A DNA stretch of 64,000 nucleotides from Caldilineaceae bacterium SB0664_bin_27 (lineage in GTDB: Bacteria > Chloroflexota > Anaerolineae > Caldilineales > Caldilineaceae). Of the stretch, positions 27,936 to 36,421 are shown piece by piece. The stretch covers positions 1 through 64,000 of the forward strand of contig VXRG01000137.1 of the NCBI GenBank assembly GCA_009838625.1, read 5' to 3'. Position 1 is the first letter of the stretch. Every line of letters starts with the position of its first letter. The notes beneath the pieces are model-generated. The model made no database searches, had not been told where the DNA came from, and saw only the letters and a program-made list of their open reading frames with translations. Made by a program: the position numbers and the translations under genes.

Positions 27936-28240
27936 TCCTGCGGTGGACTGGAAACGGCCCGCATCCCCCAATGGCATGCTCTCGGCATCGCAACCAGCGG
28001 GAAGTTCTGTTTTCTCCATATCAACTTCATGCGCCTAAAGCGCTCCACAGAAGACACCGATGTCCTGAAGAAGGGGGTGGTAACCCGCGCAACAAACAGA
28101 ACAGCTACGCTCGACCAGAATGGTGCAAATCGACCTGTTTCGTTTTTGCGGCGAAGTCCCCGTTTTCCGAAGCGAAACAGCCCGATCGGCTCAAAATCCT
28201 TCTCGTTACCTTTCCTCATCACAAGGAGAACTGAACAACC

Positions 28241-29641
28241 ATGATGTCGAAAAAGTATTCGCGACGCGATATGCTCAAGTTGACCGGCGCGGCCGCCGGC
28301 GCAACGCTTATGGCTGCCTGTGTGGCGCCTCCGGCTGCTGCGCCTGCTGGCGGCGACGCCGAACCGGCCATGGGCGCCATGCGCAAGACGATCCGTTGGT
28401 GGGATAACTACAACGCCGAGCATCCACTTGGGGCCACACTGATCAAAGAGGTTTTCTCCGTCTTTGAGCAGGAGAATCCCGGCTGGGACGTCGAGTTCAC
28501 TTTTGTCACCAACACTGAGTTGGTGCCCAAGATGATCACTTCCCGTATGGCCGGCGAGCCTGCCGACCTGTTTGCGAACTTTGCCGGCCGCGGCAGCTTG
28601 GCCCATGCCGGTTACACGCTTCCGCTCCAGGACTATGTCAAGGAGTGGGGCCAGTATGACGACATGATCGACGGCTTCCGCAATCTCTGCACGGTCGGCG
28701 GCGATCTGATCGGTTACCCTGCCCTGTGCGGCACCAAGATGTACATCTACCGCAAGGACTTCTTTGACGAAGCCGGTCTCGATGCGGACAACTTCCCGGA
28801 CAACTGGGATGACCTTCTCGACGCCCAGCTCAAGCTGACGCAGCGCGACGGCGACGGCAACATCACGCGCGCCGGCATGCGGATGGGCAAGACGTGGGAC
28901 TGGGAGCAGATGACGGTCAACGCCTACCAGAACGGCGGCGGCGAGTTCGACCAGAGCGATCCGCTGACCGGCAAGTGCACGGTGAACGCGCCTGAGTTCG
29001 CCGAAGCCTTTACCTGGAACCTGGATCTGAAGCGCGTCCACGGGATCAACCCGCTGGAGGGCCTGACCCTGCCGCCCGGCACGTGGGCAACGGTCGAAGG
29101 CTTCACCGCGATGGAGATACAAGGACCGTGGTGGGTGCCGAACATGCGGCTGCGCAAACCCGAAAACGCCGACCTGATGGGGATCGGCGCGCCGATCGCA
29201 CGCAATGCCGGCGGCGAGCGCATCGGGCTGGCAAATGCCAATCACATCATTTCCGTCTACTCAGAGAGCGAAGTGCAGGAAGCCGCGCTGGGGCTGCTGG
29301 AAGTCTACTCCCGCCCCTCCAGCCAGGAAGCCCTGCACAACGCCATCGACGATGAAGGCAAGTTCCCGCAGTTCTTCCTCACGGCCTTCAAGTCGATGAA
29401 CGAAAACCTGGCCTGGCTCCAGGACGAGCCGTTGATTCGCGACACGGCTTTCCTCGAATTTGCCGGCTCGGGTCGCGACGTCGGCTACGACCACGTCGGC
29501 TATCGCGAGATGGCGATTAACATCTGGAGCCCCTTCACGGAAATGGCGCTCTTCGGCCTGCGTGAGGATCAGGACGCCCTGGACAGCATGGCGAGCAAGG
29601 CAGACGGGATCACGAACCGGATCCTGAGTACAGGCGCGTAA
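28241..29641 (+). CDS. Sugar ABC transporter, extracellular solute-binding lipoprotein (MalE-like)
   Basis: Family 1 type binding protein of 466 residues. The N-terminus has a twin-arginine-like motif SRRDMLK (7-13) and a lipobox MAAC (24-27), predicting a lipoprotein outside the membrane. An AAGGAG site precedes the adjacent ATGATG pair, so 28241 or 28244 may be used. It heads an operon with two permeases, a sialidase-fold protein and an oxidoreductase, so the ligand may be a host or algal glycan fragment; this is inferred from neighbours only. Confidence 0.9.
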   Translation: MMSKKYSRRDMLKLTGAAAGATLMAACVAPPAAAPAGGDAEPAMGAMRKTIRWWDNYNAEHPLGATLIKEVFSVFEQENPGWDVEFTFVTNTELVPKMITSRMAGEPADLFANFAGRGSLAHAGYTLPLQDYVKEWGQYDDMIDGFRNLCTVGGDLIGYPALCGTKMYIYRKDFFDEAGLDADNFPDNWDDLLDAQLKLTQRDGDGNITRAGMRMGKTWDWEQMTVNAYQNGGGEFDQSDPLTGKCTVNAPEFAEAFTWNLDLKRVHGINPLEGLTLPPGTWATVEGFTAMEIQGPWWVPNMRLRKPENADLMGIGAPIARNAGGERIGLANANHIISVYSESEVQEAALGLLEVYSRPSSQEALHNAIDDEGKFPQFFLTAFKSMNENLAWLQDEPLIRDTAFLEFAGSGRDVGYDHVGYREMAINIWSPFTEMALFGLREDQDALDSMASKADGITNRILSTGA

Positions 29642-29658
29642 GACCAATATGTAACCAA

Positions 29659-29728
29659 CAGTGGAATGTGGCAGGTGAATAGTGGGTGGATCAGTATCTG
29701 TCCACTATTCGCAAGCCACTCTCCACTG
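29659..29728. repeat. Long nested inverted repeat between binding-protein and permease genes
   Basis: Three paired segments form one hairpin about 70 bases long: CAGTGGA (29659-29665) with TCCACTG (29722-29728), GTGGC with GCCAC inside it, and GAATAGTGG (29677-29685) with CCACTATTC (29702-29710) around a 16-base loop. It ends six bases before the AGGAGG that serves the permease. No T-run follows, so message stabilisation or control of permease translation is more likely than termination. Confidence 0.65.
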
Positions 29729-29745
29729 CAGTCAGGAGGCCGCCC

Positions 29746-30660
29746 GTGGCTGTTGGTCCGGCAAATCGATTTCAGGAGTTTCGCGCTGAACTGCGTCGCA
29801 GCGAGGTGAAGTGGGCCTATACTCTGATCTTGCCGGCCGTCCTGCCGCTGCTGATCTTTACTGTTCTGCCTGTCTTGGGAGCAATTGGTCTCAGTTTCAC
29901 CCACTTTGACGCCTTCAGCGCCACGATGAGTTGGATCGGGACTGGCAACTATAGGGAGGCGTTTGACAATGAACTGTTCCGTATCACAATTCGGAATACC
30001 TTGCAGTTTACAGTCGGATTTGTCCCACTTTCCCTGGCGGTCGGCTTCTCCGCTGCCATGCTGCTGAATCGTAGAATTCGTGGTATCTCCTTTCTGCGGG
30101 GCGCTTACTATCTGCCAGTTTTGACATCGACGATCGCCATGGGCATCGCCTGGATGTGGCTCTTCCAGCCTCAGGTGGGGCTTGTCAGTCTGGCGCTGAA
30201 GCTCTTTGGCGTCACTCCCAAAGACTGGCTCAACAGCCCGTTTACCGCGATGCCGGCCGTGATCGGGGTGGCCGTCTGGAAGGCGTTTGGCGGGACGATG
30301 CTCATCTACCTGGCTGGGCTGCAGGGCATTCCGGAGACCTACTACGATGCGGCGAAAGTTGATGGCGCCGGGCGCTGGCAACTGCTCCGCTTTATCACGT
30401 GGCCGCTACTCAGGCCCGTCACCTTCTATCTGTTCATCATCGGCATGATAGATTCACTACAGGTGTTCGACCTTGTGATGATTATGACCGAGGGCGGTCC
30501 GGCCTTCCGAACCACTACCATCGTTCACCAGATCTATCTGAACGCATTCAAGTTCAACCAGATGGGTTACGCTTCAGCCATGGCAGTCGTGCTGTTCGTT
30601 GCCATTGCCGTACTTACGTTTTTCAACTGGAAGTTCTTTTCTTCATCGCTCGAATACTGA
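29746..30660 (+). CDS. Sugar ABC transporter permease, MalF type
   Basis: First membrane subunit of the second MalEFG-like importer, 304 residues with about six helices and an EAA loop (YYDAAKVDGAGRWQLLRF, then ITWPLL). The GTG at 29746 is chosen because AGGAGG lies six bases upstream; the longer frame to 29686 would begin inside the loop of the upstream hairpin. It lies between the binding protein and the MalG-type permease. Confidence 0.9.
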   Translation: MAVGPANRFQEFRAELRRSEVKWAYTLILPAVLPLLIFTVLPVLGAIGLSFTHFDAFSATMSWIGTGNYREAFDNELFRITIRNTLQFTVGFVPLSLAVGFSAAMLLNRRIRGISFLRGAYYLPVLTSTIAMGIAWMWLFQPQVGLVSLALKLFGVTPKDWLNSPFTAMPAVIGVAVWKAFGGTMLIYLAGLQGIPETYYDAAKVDGAGRWQLLRFITWPLLRPVTFYLFIIGMIDSLQVFDLVMIMTEGGPAFRTTTIVHQIYLNAFKFNQMGYASAMAVVLFVAIAVLTFFNWKFFSSSLEY

Positions 30661-30713
30661 ACACCTGGAGCCGGTCGCTCGCCTGATCAGTGGCCGCGAG
30701 GTTTGTATATCAC

Positions 30714-31637
30714 ATGGCACAGACTAGCAGATTGCGTCTTCCGCCGCGGGAGGAGTTGCTCTATAGAGTTCTACTCATCCTCGGCATCATACTAGGGCTT
30801 GTCATCGCGGCGTTGCCTTTTCTGTGGATGGCCGTCAGCTCGCTGGGCACTGCGGGAATGGTCATACGGATAGGCTTCACTTGGGACATGTTCAACCCCT
30901 TGAACTGGAGCCTGGAACCCTATGTCGTTGCCTGGAAGATGGCCAGCATCAGCAAATACATCCGCACAACGACCATTTACGCGGTCGCGGTTACAGTGCT
31001 GGCGACAACAACGTCCTCGCTGGCAGGTTACGTCTTTGGCCGTCTGCGTTTCCCTGCGCGTGACTTTCTTTTCGGACTCGTTCTGGCCACGATGATGATA
31101 CCCGGATCAGTCACTTTTCTGCCGCTCTTTATTCTCATGCTGCGGCTGCCGCTGTTGGGCGGCAACGACATTTTTGGCGCAGGCGGGCACGGCCTTTACA
31201 ACAGCTACGCCGGCCTGATCCTGCCCAACGTGGTCAGCGCCAGCTCCATCTTTCTTTTCCGCCAGTTTTTCCGCACGCTGCCGAAAGATTTGGAGGATGC
31301 GGCACGCATCGACGGCTGCAGCGAGCCTATGATCTGGCTGCGGGTGATTATGCCCCTTTCCGGCCCCGTCGTCACCGTCGTGGCCCTCTTCCAATTCCAG
31401 GGAAGCTGGAACGCTTTCGTCTGGCCGCTGGTGATGTCCAGCTCCGAACGGCTCTACACGATTTCGGTCGGAATGTATTCCCTCGCCTACGGCTCCGGTT
31501 CGCTGACTTCAATGGCAGAACTGTTCCAGTCTGTTTTGTTGGCGGGATCGGTGATGGCCGTGCTTCCCATTCTCTTCCTCTTCATCGCATTTCAGCGCCA
31601 GTTTGTGCAGGGCATCGCTCTCACCGGACTGAAGTAA
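30714..31637 (+). CDS. Sugar ABC transporter permease, MalG type
   Basis: Second permease of the importer, 307 residues from the ATG at 30714 (a GTG at 30690 is possible; neither has a strong ribosome binding site). The EAA loop is EDAARIDGCSEPMIWLRV followed by IMPLSGP. A short hydrophilic insertion (GGNDIFGAGGHGLYNSYAG) lies before the fourth helix region. Followed closely by the sialidase-fold gene. Confidence 0.9.
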   Translation: MAQTSRLRLPPREELLYRVLLILGIILGLVIAALPFLWMAVSSLGTAGMVIRIGFTWDMFNPLNWSLEPYVVAWKMASISKYIRTTTIYAVAVTVLATTTSSLAGYVFGRLRFPARDFLFGLVLATMMIPGSVTFLPLFILMLRLPLLGGNDIFGAGGHGLYNSYAGLILPNVVSASSIFLFRQFFRTLPKDLEDAARIDGCSEPMIWLRVIMPLSGPVVTVVALFQFQGSWNAFVWPLVMSSSERLYTISVGMYSLAYGSGSLTSMAELFQSVLLAGSVMAVLPILFLFIAFQRQFVQGIALTGLK

Positions 31638-31678
31638 ACTGGCAAGTCGGCGTTCTGTGCCGCCGCGTGGCGAATCCC

Positions 31679-32869
31679 ATGACACTACAAAACATACCGG
31701 CACCTGCACTGGCTGAAGTCGAACACTCGCTGGTCGACTATGCGCGTGACCGCTACGCCGGCCACCCCCGCCAGGGCGGCATCTTCAACTTCGGCGGCGG
31801 CGAGATCGCCATCATCTACAACCGCGCGCCGTGCGCCTACCGTCACCGCAGCGATGTCCAGCACGGTCCGACAGGCTACCATGGCCGCTCGCAGTTCATC
31901 CTGGCGCGCAGTTTCGACAGCGGTTTAAGCTGGGACCGGGCCAACGACGTTGTCATCTTCGACGAAAGTGCACCGGTTGAAGAGCGGCGCGCATTTCTGC
32001 AGCAGGTGGAAACGGACCCCAGTGTCGCGCGACAATGGATTGATCTGACTGCGCCCGATACGGCCATCCTATTCGGCCGTACCAATGCCGGCGAGGGACA
32101 ACTTCCCGCTCTGCTCTGCTTCGCCGTGCGTTCGCCGGATCGCGGCCTGACCTGGGAGTCTGTTCCGACGCTGGTGCAGCCGCCTCTCGGCCACGACATG
32201 GTGCACAAGGACGGGCACCCGCTCATACAGATGCCGGACGGGACGCAGTTGGCCGCGATGACGGCCGGCCTGCCCACCGGCGGCGTGGTCCTGTATGGCA
32301 CAGATGACAACGGGCTCAGCTGGGAACCGCTCGCCCGCATCTGTGATGATCCTACCGGAGACGGGCGCCCCACCTACGCAGGCCTGCTCCTTCTGCCCTC
32401 GGGGCGCCTGCAATGCTACACGCTCAACATAGACGGGCTGCGTGACGCCATCCAGCTGAACTATTCAGATGATGGCGGCTACTCCTGGTCCCTGCCGAAA
32501 CCGATTGTGCGCTGGGGACGCTCTCCGTGGGCGATGCAGTCTCGGGAGCGGAGGAGCATCTTGTCTGGTTTCGGCAAACACTATCGTTCGCCTTGGCCGA
32601 TGCAGCTGGCGGACGGCCGGATTGTTGTCCTATTCGGGCGCCGCAAGGTCCCCCGCGGGATCGGCATGATCATAAGCGAAGATGAAGGCGAGACCTGGAG
32701 CGACGAGCAGATTCTCCGCGACGACTGCCCTACCACAGATTTGGGATATCCGGTTGCAACGGAAGTGGAACCCGGCCTCATTTTCACCGCCTACTACTTC
32801 ACGATGGACGACGGCAATGGCATGGGCGGCACCCGCTACATTGCCGGTTCAACTTTCCTTCTCAAGTGA
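31679..32869 (+). CDS. Sialidase-fold (BNR/Asp-box) protein
   Basis: A 396-residue sialidase superfamily protein with Asp-box-like turns SFDSGLSW, SPDRGLTW, TDDNGLSW, SDDGGYSW and SEDEGETW, which is almost a full set for a six-bladed propeller. No signal peptide, so it is expected in the cytoplasm, where it would act on material brought in by the importer just upstream. The start is ATG 31679, or GTG 31667; both lack a clear ribosome binding site. Whether it hydrolyses sialic acid or another sugar is unknown. Confidence 0.8.
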   Translation: MTLQNIPAPALAEVEHSLVDYARDRYAGHPRQGGIFNFGGGEIAIIYNRAPCAYRHRSDVQHGPTGYHGRSQFILARSFDSGLSWDRANDVVIFDESAPVEERRAFLQQVETDPSVARQWIDLTAPDTAILFGRTNAGEGQLPALLCFAVRSPDRGLTWESVPTLVQPPLGHDMVHKDGHPLIQMPDGTQLAAMTAGLPTGGVVLYGTDDNGLSWEPLARICDDPTGDGRPTYAGLLLLPSGRLQCYTLNIDGLRDAIQLNYSDDGGYSWSLPKPIVRWGRSPWAMQSRERRSILSGFGKHYRSPWPMQLADGRIVVLFGRRKVPRGIGMIISEDEGETWSDEQILRDDCPTTDLGYPVATEVEPGLIFTAYYFTMDDGNGMGGTRYIAGSTFLLK

Positions 32870-32955
32870 GGCAGTCGCGTCCTTGGAGGATCGCTCAGAA
32901 AAGCCGACGAGATGGATGCCTTCTTTCCGGCCACTGAAACTAGAGGGAGACCTCA

Positions 32956-33948
32956 ATGACTGATATGATCAATATGGCGCTGATCGGTTGCGGAGGCATG
33001 GGGCGCAGCCATATGGGCAGAGCCCGCGACCTGCCGGAGTTGAACTTCACGGCCTATGTCGATGCCATCGAAGAGGCTGCCGCCGGCGCCTGCCAGGAGT
33101 TCGGGGGCCGCTACCACACGACTGACGTCGAAACCGTGTGGGACGACGACGAGATTGACGCAGTCCTTATCGCCACCCACCATGATTCGCACACACCGTT
33201 CGCGACCCAGGCGGCCGCGGCTGGCAAGCATATCTTTCTCGAAAAACCGATGGCGCTCACGATCGAGGAGTGCTATGAGATCGAAGAGGCGGTAGCCAAG
33301 GCCGGTGTCAAACTTATGATGGGCTTCAAATTTCGCTTTGCCCCGCTGGTCGCCAAGGTGAAAGAGGTCATCCCGAAGCCTTTGGTTACCGTGGGCCAGA
33401 GTCTGCATGCCAACATGAAGGGCTGGGCGATCACGCCCGAGCGCGGCGGCGGACCCGTTCTCTCAAACGGCTGTCACGCCTTTGACCTGGTCTACTGGCT
33501 AAACGAGTCGGAGCCGGTGCGTATCAGCGCGGCCGGCGGTTCCCTTACCCATCCGGAGTACGGGCTGATCGACAATGCCGCAGTTTCGGTCGAGTTCGAG
33601 AACGGTAGCATTGCCTCCATCATCGCCGGCGACAGTGGGGACGCCCGTTACACGTCCAAGTTTTTCTTCGAGGTTCTCGACGGGCAGCGCACGGCCACGC
33701 TTCACGACCGCTGCCACAAGGTCACATTTGGCGGCTGCGAACTTGATTCGCTGTCGGTTGAAGAACTGCCACCCCCTGCTCCCTCTGATCCGGAGGGTAC
33801 GCGAGGCGAGCTGGAAGCCTGGGCCCGGTGTCTGCTCGATGATAGCGAGCCGCCAATCGGTCCTCGCGACGGCACACGGGCGACCGCGATGGTGCTCAAA
33901 GCATTTGAGGCGATTCGCAGCGGCAAGACGCAGGAGTTGCGGTTGTGA
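32956..33948 (+). CDS. Gfo/Idh/MocA family oxidoreductase
   Basis: NAD(P)-dependent sugar or inositol dehydrogenase of 330 residues. The Rossmann motif IGCGGMG is at the N-terminus, the family EKP motif is in FLEKPMAL, and the conserved C-terminal-domain histidine lies in SNGCHAFDL. GGGAGA precedes the ATG at good spacing. It is the last gene of the operon with the second MalEFG-like importer and probably oxidises the imported sugar or a glycoside of it. The 197 bases downstream, before the convergent cupin, show no gene or clear terminator. Confidence 0.88.
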   Translation: MTDMINMALIGCGGMGRSHMGRARDLPELNFTAYVDAIEEAAAGACQEFGGRYHTTDVETVWDDDEIDAVLIATHHDSHTPFATQAAAAGKHIFLEKPMALTIEECYEIEEAVAKAGVKLMMGFKFRFAPLVAKVKEVIPKPLVTVGQSLHANMKGWAITPERGGGPVLSNGCHAFDLVYWLNESEPVRISAAGGSLTHPEYGLIDNAAVSVEFENGSIASIIAGDSGDARYTSKFFFEVLDGQRTATLHDRCHKVTFGGCELDSLSVEELPPPAPSDPEGTRGELEAWARCLLDDSEPPIGPRDGTRATAMVLKAFEAIRSGKTQELRL

Positions 33949-34145
33949 GGCTTATCTGAGGCCCTGTCCCTTCTTCGGCAAGGAACTGTCGAAGATCGAT
34001 ATGGGGCCCTTGCCGACGGCAAGCTATCCCTTTCCAAGTCCGAGGAACGCGAGGTGGCACGTAGAGCGAGGGCCACCCGATATGCGGGCATTTCTCAGAG
34101 CCATCTTGCCTGAAACGTGCCAGTTCCCCGAATCGCAAGTCCCGC

Positions 34146-34460
34146 TTAAGTAAACAGAATCGTCACCAACACAGCGCACTCTTCTTCCGCCTCCAGTGCG
34201 TGCATCGTGCCTCCCTCCAAGAAGAGCCAGGAACCTGGAGCCAGCGACCGCGGCTCGTCCTCAACGAAGAAGGTGCAACTGCCGCTCAGGCAATGGACAG
34301 TAATTGGCCCGTCAACCTTGTGCGGTGGAATCTTCTTGCCAGGGCCGAGGTAGACCCGAATCGCTTCGAACTCTTTCTCTTTAACGACTGCGGTTGAGGC
34401 CGTTCCCCCAAAGGTGTTGAGGTCAACAACCTTCCCATGTTCTGCGTGCTCTATAGCCAT
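34146..34460 (-). CDS. Small cupin-domain protein
   Basis: Single-domain cupin of 104 residues. The first cupin motif is PHKVDGPITVHCLSG with metal-ligand-type histidines, and the second is PGSWLFLEGGTMHALEA. The ATG at 34460 follows GAGGAGG; the frame is open to 34505. Small cupins include sugar isomerases, dioxygenases and sensors, so no reaction is assigned. It stands alone on the minus strand. Confidence 0.8.
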   Translation of the reverse strand: MAIEHAEHGKVVDLNTFGGTASTAVVKEKEFEAIRVYLGPGKKIPPHKVDGPITVHCLSGSCTFFVEDEPRSLAPGSWLFLEGGTMHALEAEEECAVLVTILFT

Positions 34461-34581
34461 TCGTTGTTTCCTCCTCAGTCCTGCATTTGCGCCTGCCTGC
34501 GTCATTTCAAGTATATCTGAAGGACATTACGGTCAGCCACGCTATAGGTAATAGGCAGTTTTTCGACGGAGCGCCAAGTTG

Positions 34582-34971
34582 TCACCCTCCTACTTGGGCC
34601 GTCTGTCGCACCATCCACTCCAGGTAGTTCTTGCGAGACATGCCGCGTCGCTTGGATTCCGAATCGATAAACTCTGCTACTCCAGCACCCAGCGTGATAT
34701 TCAGCCTCACACTTGGCTTGTCGGGCGCGGAGCGGACCAATACGATGGACGTAAGGGCGCAGCCTTCTGGAACCTCTACTTCTTCCAAAGTGCTGGGCGG
34801 AACCAGCTCCTGTCCATCTCGCTCCATTTCTATGGCATAGTCCTGAAGTACCGCGGCCCCGTTCAGGATCACTTCATCCAAAGTCTCACCCATAGCCGCA
34901 ATGCCCTCAATATCGGGGAACACGATACCGTACGCGCCGCGTTCACCGTCTATTAGCGCTGTATATCTCAT
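34582..34971 (-). CDS. hicB: HicB-family antitoxin-like protein without HicA
   Basis: A 129-residue protein with the HicB layout: an N-terminal partial RNase H-like fold (RYTALIDGERGAYGIVFPD, then ETLDEVILNGAAVLQDYAI) and a C-terminal ribbon-helix-helix-like segment (VRLNITLGAGVAEFIDSES and MSRKNYLEWMV). HicB normally neutralises HicA, a small mRNA interferase encoded next to it. No hicA lies within the adjacent gaps (34461-34581 and 34972-35012), so this appears to be an orphan, possibly a repressor or a domesticated antitoxin. Confidence 0.8.
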   Translation of the reverse strand: MRYTALIDGERGAYGIVFPDIEGIAAMGETLDEVILNGAAVLQDYAIEMERDGQELVPPSTLEEVEVPEGCALTSIVLVRSAPDKPSVRLNITLGAGVAEFIDSESKRRGMSRKNYLEWMVRQTAQVGG

Positions 34972-34994
34972 CTAGTCCTCTTATGTCTCTTTGC

Positions 34995-35013
34995 GCTCAA
35001 GCTCCCCTTGAGC
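34995..35013. repeat. Small hairpin at the end of the GcvT-like gene
   Basis: GCTCAAG (34995-35001) and CTTGAGC (35007-35013) form a 7-bp stem with a five-base loop next to the stop codon of the minus-strand GcvT-like gene. No T-run follows on the minus strand, so it is at best a weak terminator. Confidence 0.35.
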
Positions 35014-36104
35014 TAACTACGTGCCCTGTAAAAGGGTCGCTTGCAAATACGTGCCCGGCGCGGCCTGCCGTGGATCAGTACGTGGATCTCCGAACCGATG
35101 CGGGTCATACCTCGCGGCAGATATCCCAACCCGAAAAATCTGTCCAGAGTTGGGCTCTTCATGCCGGTTGTGACGTGCCCGACCACCTGCCCCTCAAGAC
35201 CGATGATCCCATACTCCTCCCTGGGAACGGCCTTTTCGATCATCTCGAAGCCCACCAGATAACGCTCGGTTCCCTCCAGCTTCACTTTCAGCAATGCGTT
35301 GCGCCCCAGGAAGGCCGGTTTCTGCAGGGCGACGACCCAACCGAGCCGCGCTTCGTAGGGGTTGGTCCTGGCGTCGATTTCGTGGCCGTATAGCGACATG
35401 CAGGCTTCGAATCGCAAACTGTCGCGGGCCGCTAGGCCGCAAGGCAGAAGACCATCGCCCGTCCCCTCGGCCAGAAGGGCATCCCAGAACGGGACCGCCT
35501 TGTCCGGAGGCAGGTAGAGCTCAAAGCCGTCCTCACCCGTGTAGCCGGTGCGGCCCAGGAGCATCTCGATCCCCCCAACCTCAGCCTGCAGAGCCGTGCG
35601 GGGCGGCGCGGCTGCAATATCCGAGGCGCTCATCCTGTCCAGGATAGCGGCTGCTTTCGGGCCTTGCACGGCCAGCATATACGTCTCGTCCGAAATGTCG
35701 GTCAGCTCCACGCGGTACCCATGGGTGAAGCTTTGCAACCATGTAAAATCCTTCTCCCTGTTGGCGGCGTTGACGACGATAAGCCACTTGTCTGGCAGGC
35801 GGTAGATGAATATGTCATCAACGATCGTGCCGTCATCATAACAGAGCAGGCTGTAACGGGCTTCCCACTCCTTTACACCAGAGACATCCGCTACCTGCAC
35901 ATATTGCAGAAACGACAGCGCGTCCTCGCCCCTGAGCGCAAACTGGCCCATGTGGTCGATGTCGAACACACCGGCGGCGGTACGCACGCTTCGATGTTCT
36001 GCGTTGGGCCCGGCCGTATACTGTACAGGCAGTTCGTAATCGGCAAAGGGAACCATGCGTCCGCCCAGTCCTACATGTCGGTCGTAAAGTCGGGTCTGTT
36101 TCAT
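35013..36104 (-). CDS. GcvT-family aminomethyltransferase
   Basis: A 363-residue tetrahydrofolate-dependent aminomethyltransferase homologue, similar to the T protein of the glycine cleavage system. Visible family blocks are MVPFADYELPVQY, AGVFDIDHMGQ, YSLLCYDDGTIVDD, the GRTGYTGEDGFELY stretch with the conserved aspartate region, and RFEACMSLYGHEID. The ATG at 36104 begins the family's usual N-terminus (LYDRHVGLGGRMVPF). No gcvH or gcvP lies in the window, so it could be a stand-alone T protein or act on another methylamine. A weak minus-strand promoter may lie at 36167-36197 (TTGCCA, 19 bases, TATGAT). Confidence 0.88.
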   Translation of the reverse strand: MKQTRLYDRHVGLGGRMVPFADYELPVQYTAGPNAEHRSVRTAAGVFDIDHMGQFALRGEDALSFLQYVQVADVSGVKEWEARYSLLCYDDGTIVDDIFIYRLPDKWLIVVNAANREKDFTWLQSFTHGYRVELTDISDETYMLAVQGPKAAAILDRMSASDIAAAPPRTALQAEVGGIEMLLGRTGYTGEDGFELYLPPDKAVPFWDALLAEGTGDGLLPCGLAARDSLRFEACMSLYGHEIDARTNPYEARLGWVVALQKPAFLGRNALLKVKLEGTERYLVGFEMIEKAVPREEYGIIGLEGQVVGHVTTGMKSPTLDRFFGLGYLPRGMTRIGSEIHVLIHGRPRRARICKRPFYRARS

Positions 36105-36292
36105 TAATTCCTTGTCTCCAAAACCCCGCCGGGTCTCCCCGGAATCACTCAGATCAAACAGCACTGATCATACAACAAAATGGCTGGGAATTGGCAAATA
36201 TATGAAGGATTCGTTGTCGCTCAGGAACGGATTCGAAATCCGGGACAGTCTGTCGTCTATTCCCACTTCCAAGAGGCCGACGAGCGTGCGCG

Positions 36293-36320
36293 TTGACAGG
36301 GAATGTCCATTCGTTATATT
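36293..36320 (+). promoter_or_regulatory. Near-consensus promoter of the propeller-ATPase gene
   Basis: TTGACA (36293-36298) and TATATT (36315-36320) are 16 bases apart, one of the best promoters in the window. The start site would be near 36327, which rules out the upstream in-frame start at 36293 and supports the ATG at 36422. Confidence 0.75.
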
Positions 36321-36331
36321 CTGAAAGTTCA

Positions 36332-36393
36332 GTGACCAGTGATGAGTCGTCAGAATACCCTCGCAACGACTGGTATGGCCGGCCACTGGTCAC
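36332..36393 (+). promoter_or_regulatory. Long leader hairpin directly after the transcription start
   Basis: GTGACCAGTG (36332-36341) pairs with CACTGGTCAC (36384-36393), and inside it AGTCGT (36345-36350) pairs with ACGACT (36366-36371). The structure would form in the first bases of the transcript, 29 bases ahead of the ATG at 36422. It could protect the 5' end or serve as a binding site; as DNA it is also a possible operator. Confidence 0.6.
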
Positions 36394-36421
36394 CACCCGC
36401 TGGCATGGCGCGCGAAAATTA

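Noticed and set aside
27777-28244. 155-residue open frame on the plus strand before the binding-protein gene
   Set aside because: It spans the near-consensus promoter at 27907-27935, and its sequence has no protein-like pattern.
27833-29245. 470-residue open frame on the minus strand
   Set aside because: It overlaps the binding-protein gene at 28241 and its promoter in the opposite direction and shows no recognisable domain.
36293-36421. N-terminal extension of the propeller-ATPase gene
   Set aside because: The start codon at 36293 lies inside the -35 box and the extension would precede the signal peptide.
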